A stretch of 56,829 bases of DNA from Candidatus Baldrarchaeota archaeon (GTDB taxonomy: Archaea; Asgardarchaeota; Baldrarchaeia; Baldrarchaeales; DXJG01). Of this stretch, positions 52,403 to 56,829 are shown one piece after another. A program made the position numbers and the translations under genes. A model generated the notes under the pieces. That model was not told where the DNA came from, searched no databases, and worked only from the letters and a program-made list of their open reading frames with translations. Numbering within the stretch: position 1 is the first letter of the stretch; every line of letters begins with the position of its first letter. The stretch is taken from NCBI GenBank assembly GCA_030587435.1, contig JAUQZC010000071.1, forward strand, positions 1-56,829, written 5' to 3'.

Positions 52403-52849
52403 GTTTAAGCCTCCAAGCGTATCATTATCAGCGCTCATCATATCTATATTCCTTAATCTTATTTGAAAGTAACTACCATTAAGCTACTAATAATATTATA
52501 TAACGATGTTAGCTTTCGGTACATTTTTGAAGAACTAAAAATAAGATACCTTAAAAGTTCAGGATTTAGAGACCTCTTAGCCACTCTTAATCTTCTGATA
52601 TGTAGTTACACTATGAGTTATAACGATGTAGCCATAGTGAATGCATGTAGCCACCAGTTTCTCCAGTCAGTGCAACATACATATGAGATATATTTATCGA
52701 CTTATTTGAACAAGCGGCAAGATATCATTTTTTATCAATAAAGTCTGTTAATTAATCTCTTTACTTCGATATTCTTATATTTTTGATCTACCTATATTAA
52801 CTTCCTTAAAAATACAATTCATCAAGTGCAATTTAAGAGGCCGAAGTTA
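52403..52849. other. divergent spacer between lig and AMP phosphorylase
   Basis: About 445 nt. The plus-strand frame 52463-52741 has no ribosome site and unconvincing composition, and is not called. The sequence TATAACGATGT occurs twice, at 52499 and 52619. No tRNA or guide RNA was recognised. Confidence 0.4.
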
Positions 52850-54361
52850 ATGAGGTTAAAGGTTAAACTACTTGACATAATTGCAGGTAAACAAACAGTT
52901 ATATTGAATAATGAAGACGCTGAAGCCATCGGAGTGCATGTACATGATCGTGTAAAAGTTCAATCGAAACAGACGCATATAACAGCAATTGTTCAGGTTG
53001 CCACTACTTTTATCGCTCCTGGTCAAATTGGAATTATGAAGGACATAGCAGAGAAGTTACACGTGAAGGATGGAGAGTATGTTACAATTAAATTAGTCTC
53101 ACATCCTGAATCCTTAGAATACATTAGAAAGAAATTAAAGGGCGCAACACTCTCGAAGGACGAAATCTTCGCAATCGTTAAAGACGTTGTTGAGGGAAAC
53201 CTTAGCGATTTAGAAATCGCAGCGTATCTTCTCGCTGAACAATTTTATGGTATGAATATGGAAGAGATAGAATATATGACAAGAGCCATGGCAGATGTTG
53301 GTGAAAAAATAGATTTTGAAGACCCTGTTTACGATAAACATTCTATTGGCGGTGTACCTGGCAACAAAGTTAGTTTATTAATAGTACCCATAGTTGCGGC
53401 TGCAGGACTACTTATTCCAAAAACAAGTAGTAAGGCTATTACAAGTCCAGCTGGAACAGCGGACACTATGGAAGTGCTTGCTCCAGTTAAATTCACAGCC
53501 GAAGAACTCAAAGAGCTAGTAAAAAAGGTCCGTGGAGCTATTATATGGGGAGGCGGGTTAAACATTGCCCCAGCAGACGACATTTTCATTAGGGTAGAGT
53601 ATCCCTTAGCTATTGACCCAGAAAGCCAGATGTTAGCAAGCATCATGTCTAAAAAACTAGCCGTTGGAGTCGACTTTCTTGTCCTTGACATTCCAACTGG
53701 AAAAGAGGCTAAAGTTGAAACTATGAATGAAGCAAGAGCTTTAGCCAGAAAGTTTGTTGAACTTGGAGAGAGACTGGGAATTCATGTTGAGTGTGGAATA
53801 ACTTATGGTGGTCAACCAGTTGGTCACGTAGTCGGACCAGCGCTGGAAGCTAAAGAAGCATTACTTGCTCTTCAAGGTAAGGGTCCTACAAGTCTAATTG
53901 AGAAATCTACTGCACTTGCTGGTATACTTTTAGAACTTGGAGGCTTAGCGATGCGAGGAAAAGGAAAAGATGTCGCCATGGATATATTGACAAGTGGAAA
54001 GGCATTAAAAAAGATGAGAGAAATTATAGAGGCTCAAGGTGGCGATCCTAATATAAAACCTGAGGACATCCCAATCGGGGAACATAGAGTACGTATAGAA
54101 GCGCCATGTGATGGATACATAACTGACATTAGTAATGAAGCTATTAAAAAAATTGCTAGAGCTGCCGGAGCACCTATTGACAAGGGTGCTGGTATTATTC
54201 TTTATGGTAAACGAGGATATAAGGTTAAGAGGGGAGATCCTATTCTGGAAATTTGCGCTGAAAGGGAAGCCAAATTATCGGAAGCTTATGCACTTGCAAT
54301 GAAATTACAGCCCGTAACTGTCGAGGGTATGCTATTGCATAGAATACCCGAATATAGATAA
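52850..54361 (+). CDS. deoA: AMP phosphorylase
   Basis: Archaeal AMP phosphorylase, 503 residues, converting NMP plus phosphate to base and ribose-1,5-bisphosphate, the entry step of the AMP pathway that ends at form III RuBisCO. An N-terminal barrel of 80 residues precedes the pyrimidine-phosphorylase fold with KHSIGGVPGNKVSLLIVPIV near 163, PKTSSKAITSPAGTADTMEV near 190 and GGGLNIAPADDIF near 240; the C-terminal domain ends with the LILYGKRGYKV-like segment. Neither RuBisCO nor ribose-bisphosphate isomerase is in the window. ATG 52850 has GAGG upstream and gives the standard length. Confidence 0.93.
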   Translation: MRLKVKLLDIIAGKQTVILNNEDAEAIGVHVHDRVKVQSKQTHITAIVQVATTFIAPGQIGIMKDIAEKLHVKDGEYVTIKLVSHPESLEYIRKKLKGATLSKDEIFAIVKDVVEGNLSDLEIAAYLLAEQFYGMNMEEIEYMTRAMADVGEKIDFEDPVYDKHSIGGVPGNKVSLLIVPIVAAAGLLIPKTSSKAITSPAGTADTMEVLAPVKFTAEELKELVKKVRGAIIWGGGLNIAPADDIFIRVEYPLAIDPESQMLASIMSKKLAVGVDFLVLDIPTGKEAKVETMNEARALARKFVELGERLGIHVECGITYGGQPVGHVVGPALEAKEALLALQGKGPTSLIEKSTALAGILLELGGLAMRGKGKDVAMDILTSGKALKKMREIIEAQGGDPNIKPEDIPIGEHRVRIEAPCDGYITDISNEAIKKIARAAGAPIDKGAGIILYGKRGYKVKRGDPILEICAEREAKLSEAYALAMKLQPVTVEGMLLHRIPEYR

Positions 54362-54370
54362 AAAGAGAAT

Positions 54371-54997
54371 TTACTCTGTTACTTCCATTTTTATACCGTC
54401 TTTTGTTATAACTGCAACTTGTATTTTACCTCCAGATGCTATATCTCTTCTCCTAGCTGCTTTTACAGCTCTCTTAGCTAATTCAACCGCTTCTTCAATA
54501 GGCATATTCTCACGATATCCGTCTTCCAGTACTCCGTAAGCTACGACACTGCCTGACCCGGTGGCTGCAAACTTGTCTTCCTCAAGAAGACTTCCCAGCG
54601 GGTCAAGAGTGAATATGTGCGGTCCTTCTTCGTCAACTCCTCCAACGATAAGCATCGTAATATATGGATACAGTCTATTTTGGAATAGCAATATGGCTGT
54701 AAGCTGGGAAACTGCTCGCACACTTAATTCTCTTCCCAGCTCCAATCTTCTTAAATTTACATTCGCTCTAATGATTCTTATTATCTGCTGGGCGTCTGCT
54801 ACTGTCCCCGAGATTGTCATTGCTATGTGATCTGTTATTTTATGTATTTTTGGTGCTCTGTGGCTTGCAACCAAATATCCCATCGTTGCTTGAGATTCTG
54901 TTGCTAGAACTACGCCACCATTACAGATTATACCAACTGTTGTTGTTCCGGTAACTATTGGCTGGGGATACCCGTCTTTGGGGGATAAAAATGTCAA
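54371..54997 (-). CDS. psmB: proteasome subunit beta
   Basis: Proteolytic ring subunit, 208 residues as precursor. Auto-cleavage before Thr gives TTTVGIICNGGVVLATESQA at the mature N-terminus; the propeptide is then 17 residues with TTG 54997, which has GGAGG 8 nt upstream. Active-site partners are Glu17, Lys33 (HRAPK) and the Asp-x2-Ser of RRRDIASGG; Glu17 also occurs in Thermoplasma. GTG 55018 is an alternative start. It partners with the PsmA encoded at 34.5 kb. Confidence 0.95.
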   Translation of the reverse strand: MTFLSPKDGYPQPIVTGTTTVGIICNGGVVLATESQATMGYLVASHRAPKIHKITDHIAMTISGTVADAQQIIRIIRANVNLRRLELGRELSVRAVSQLTAILLFQNRLYPYITMLIVGGVDEEGPHIFTLDPLGSLLEEDKFAATGSGSVVAYGVLEDGYRENMPIEEAVELAKRAVKAARRRDIASGGKIQVAVITKDGIKMEVTE

Positions 54998-55133
54998 AGT
55001 TTTTTCCTCCTTATTCACATGTTAGTTGTCAATGTGACGTTACCATTATTAACTTTTATTCTTACCGTTTCATAACTACACCATATCATAGTCTTGCTCA
55101 ATAAAGATATTTTTGCAGAGATATTTTAGCTAT

Positions 55134-55158
55134 GAACAATTTTCTCTAAAAATTGTTC
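55134..55158. repeat. perfect 10-bp inverted repeat in the psmB/HTH intergenic region
   Basis: GAACAATTTT and AAAATTGTTC flank a 5-nt centre (CTCTA). A second, overlapping palindrome, TTCTAA with TTAGAA 8 nt apart, follows at 55156-55175. The place, between divergent genes, suggests an operator, perhaps for the adjacent HTH protein. No T-run follows, so it is not a terminator. Confidence 0.5.
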
Positions 55159-55333
55159 TAAATCGTTCCTTAGAATGTAAACTGGTTACTACGAACCCCA
55201 AACTTGACTTATTTTTGATAAATAAATTAATTAAGGTAGTTTGTTCTTATTAGAAATAATCATAAAGTGAAGATTAGAATTTTATCGTTATACCTAGGAC
55301 CCCGTTTAATATTAACACTCCATGGGTGATTTC

Positions 55334-55714
55334 ATGAGAGCAGAGAGAAGAGAAAAAATACCATTAGTTGGAAAAATCAATTTCCAGGATCTAATGAGAT
55401 ACGCTTTGGATCTAAGTGCCTTGGATGTTAATGTCTACTTTAGACTATTAGATGGAGAAGCAACAGTTAAAGAACTATCAAATAAATTAAACCGTAATAG
55501 AAGTACTATCCAAAGAGCTTTAACTAATTTAATTAATAAGGGTTTAGTTACTAGAGAGCTTAAAACTATGAAAAACGGCGGATATTACTTTAAATATAAA
55601 GCTATTCCACTAGAACAGGTGGAAGAAAATCTACATGAAAAAGTTAAAAAGTGGTATACAAAATTGTCTGCCCTTCTAGAGGAATACATGTTAACTCACA
55701 AGAGTTCAGAATAA
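55334..55714 (+). CDS. TrmB-like HTH transcriptional regulator
   Basis: A 126-residue winged-helix protein. The HTH is ALDVNVYFRLLDGEATVKEL then SNKLNRNRSTIQRALTNLIN with a KGLVTRE wing start, in TrmB/MarR-like order at about residues 29-75. A C-terminal helix (VEENLHEKVKKWYTKLSALLEEY) may dimerise; the sugar-binding domain of full TrmB is missing. ATG 55334 behind GGTGAT is preferred over 55322. It overlaps the convergent cca gene by 19 nt. The inverted repeat 180 nt upstream may be its site. Confidence 0.8.
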   Translation: MRAERREKIPLVGKINFQDLMRYALDLSALDVNVYFRLLDGEATVKELSNKLNRNRSTIQRALTNLINKGLVTRELKTMKNGGYYFKYKAIPLEQVEENLHEKVKKWYTKLSALLEEYMLTHKSSE

Positions 55715-56829
55715 ATGATCGGTAATAGCATTTTAACAATTATTGTTGCCAATTTTTTCCCTGTAGGTGTAGTTCCACTTTCGGAAACACTTAGAATTTT
55801 GATATTTTTGAGAGTTATTTGACTTAACAGGCCTTCTCCAGATAGATAGTCTAAAATAAGGTCTTTCGGTTTGGTGTATTTTCTTTTAATCCTTGCCCAG
55901 TAGAACCCGTCTTTTTCAAAGGCATTAGGATGTTTTTGTAAAAACTTCTTTACATGATCTATCATATCGACTGGGGGTCCTTTCCTTAGGAAATATGGTT
56001 CTATCTCCTTTTTTGGAAAGTAGAAACCTAAAGCGTAGATGGGATCTTCAAAATATACTTCATATATTGTTTTTCCGAACCTTTCCTCGCCAGTCTCCTC
56101 CTTTTCTAGGAGAAAGGAAAGACGGGAAGCTAATCTGTATAATTTATCTCTAAGAATAGCGTAATGTAAGTTTTTAGTGTTTTTAAACTCAACAATAAGT
56201 AATTGATTTTTATAATTTCTTTCCTCTGCTAAAGAAAGAGGCTTGATAGGTTTCTTAATAAAGTATTCTTTTGAGGGATTTGTAAGAAATTTTTGAGCTA
56301 CATGATTAGCGTAAAGATATGCTCTTTTATCGATACTTGCAGCAGCATTTCTGTTTGGATCAGTTGGATCTACAATAATCAAAAAATCTTTTCCAAATTT
56401 TGGGTGTTTTCTCAGTTCTTCTGCTTTTCTGCCAAAAAAGTCAATTGGAGTTTTAGGTAAATTCTTAAGGTTCAATAGGACTCTTTCGAATGCTTTGTAA
56501 AAGTATATTAATAGCTCTACACTAAAACCCGTAAATCCGCTCCTTCCAATGGCGCACATATCGCCGTAAGTATAACAAGCCTTTAGAAAAGCCTTTAATA
56601 ACCTTACTTCATCTCTTTGCTCTTTTGAAAGGTTTTTGTGCACAAACCTAGAGTGGTGGGGTGTCCTATCAACTGCAGTTATTGGGCCACGTTTTAGTAA
56701 TTCTTGAAGTTCTAACCAAAAGCCAGCTAAAATATCTACATCAAAACCACTAATTTTAGCAGAAAGATATGGATGTTCAGCGTATGTTATTTTTATGTTA
56801 GTGCAACCGGCGTTTATAGCTGCGGGTTT
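55696..56829 (-). CDS. cca: CCA-adding enzyme, archaeal class I (5' end cut by window)
   Basis: tRNA nucleotidyltransferase that adds CCA without a template. The open frame continues to the right edge beyond the Met at 56643, so the protein starts outside the window; about 377 residues are visible. Marks are KITYAEHPYLSAKI and the catalytic-strand GFDVDILAG near the visible start, then GPITAVDRTPHHSRFVHKN and LSKEQRDEVRLLKAFLK. The middle has SGFTGFSVELLI, and EKDGFYWARIKRKY and the tail follow. The DxD catalytic pair should lie just outside. RNase Z in the window supplies the preceding processing step. Confidence 0.92.
   Translation of the reverse strand, partial: KPAAINAGCTNIKITYAEHPYLSAKISGFDVDILAGFWLELQELLKRGPITAVDRTPHHSRFVHKNLSKEQRDEVRLLKAFLKACYTYGDMCAIGRSGFTGFSVELLIYFYKAFERVLLNLKNLPKTPIDFFGRKAEELRKHPKFGKDFLIIVDPTDPNRNAAASIDKRAYLYANHVAQKFLTNPSKEYFIKKPIKPLSLAEERNYKNQLLIVEFKNTKNLHYAILRDKLYRLASRLSFLLEKEETGEERFGKTIYEVYFEDPIYALGFYFPKKEIEPYFLRKGPPVDMIDHVKKFLQKHPNAFEKDGFYWARIKRKYTKPKDLILDYLSGEGLLSQITLKNIKILSVSESGTTPTGKKLATIIVKMLLPIIYSELL

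Noticed and set aside
52463..52741. Plus-strand 92-residue frame in the lig/AMP phosphorylase spacer
   Set aside because: No ribosome site, poor composition and it lies in a divergent promoter region.
54947..54997. PsmB position 17 is Glu instead of Asp, possibly inactive
   Set aside because: The active Thermoplasma subunit, as I recall it, has the same Glu in the same context, and Thr1, Lys33 and Asp/Ser partners are intact.
1..56829. Mobile elements, CRISPR arrays, integrases, origin
   Set aside because: No transposase, integrase, regularly spaced repeats, Cdc6 gene or origin-type repeats were recognised.

Overview
The window is AT-rich archaeal chromosome. Archaeal signature genes include RadA, proteasome alpha and beta subunits, a histone, archaeal-type PheRS (both subunits) and IleRS, a class I CCA-adding enzyme, Kae1 and Sua5, a Clp1/Grc3 RNA kinase, AMP phosphorylase, ATP-dependent DNA ligase, HerA-like and archaeal RecJ/DHH proteins, a ThiD-ThiN fusion and a split tRNA-Tyr gene. 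The branched-polyamine enzyme BpsA points to a thermophile or a thermophilic ancestry. Gene content and the intron-rich tRNA suggest a TACK-type archaeon, perhaps Bathyarchaeia-like; that placement is inference. Many genes start with TTG or GTG behind GGTGAT or GGAGG ribosome sites, and several starts below were moved on that basis.

Layout. 1-11.8 kb: thiamine, deoxynucleotide and t6A genes (kae1-sua5 overlap), Clp1-like kinase, uridine phosphorylase, PHP protein, a 36-residue small protein, an HTH gene with a likely frameshift, a radical-SAM protein, a LOG-like protein and a beta-lactamase-fold nuclease. A box C/D sRNA lies at about 1.9 kb. 12-22.9 kb: membrane HTH protein, bpsA, M20 peptidase, radical SAM, a membrane protein with a RING-like finger, TatD, Nudix, RNase Z, methyltransferase, NfeD and HerA-like ATPase. 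23-31.3 kb: a large unknown membrane protein, CDP-alcohol phosphatidyltransferase behind a hairpin that covers its ribosome site, TIM-barrel protein, a tRNA-Tyr with three introns, radA, 5-formyl-THF cyclo-ligase-like and RecJ-like genes. 31.5-36.6 kb: nuclease/HTH/ATP-grasp gene set, psmA, small GTPase, a second box C/D sRNA and an eL22-like ribosomal protein. 36.6-46.3 kb: ileS, coiled-coil plus CYTH pair, histone with an unusual leader, pheS-pheT. 46.6-56.8 kb: HAD phosphatase, aminotransferase, MFS transporter, two tiny genes, DNA ligase, AMP phosphorylase, psmB, HTH regulator and the CCA-adding enzyme, which runs off the right edge.

The content is mostly informational housekeeping: tRNA maturation (t6A, CCA addition, 3' trimming, kinase, introns), rRNA modification guides, translation, DNA repair and nucleotide salvage. 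I see no insertion sequence, CRISPR array, integrase or phage gene. The least expected items are the three-intron tRNA-Tyr, the two guide RNAs, the eL22-like protein, the tiny genes near 50.3-50.6 kb and the histone and phosphatidyltransferase leaders.
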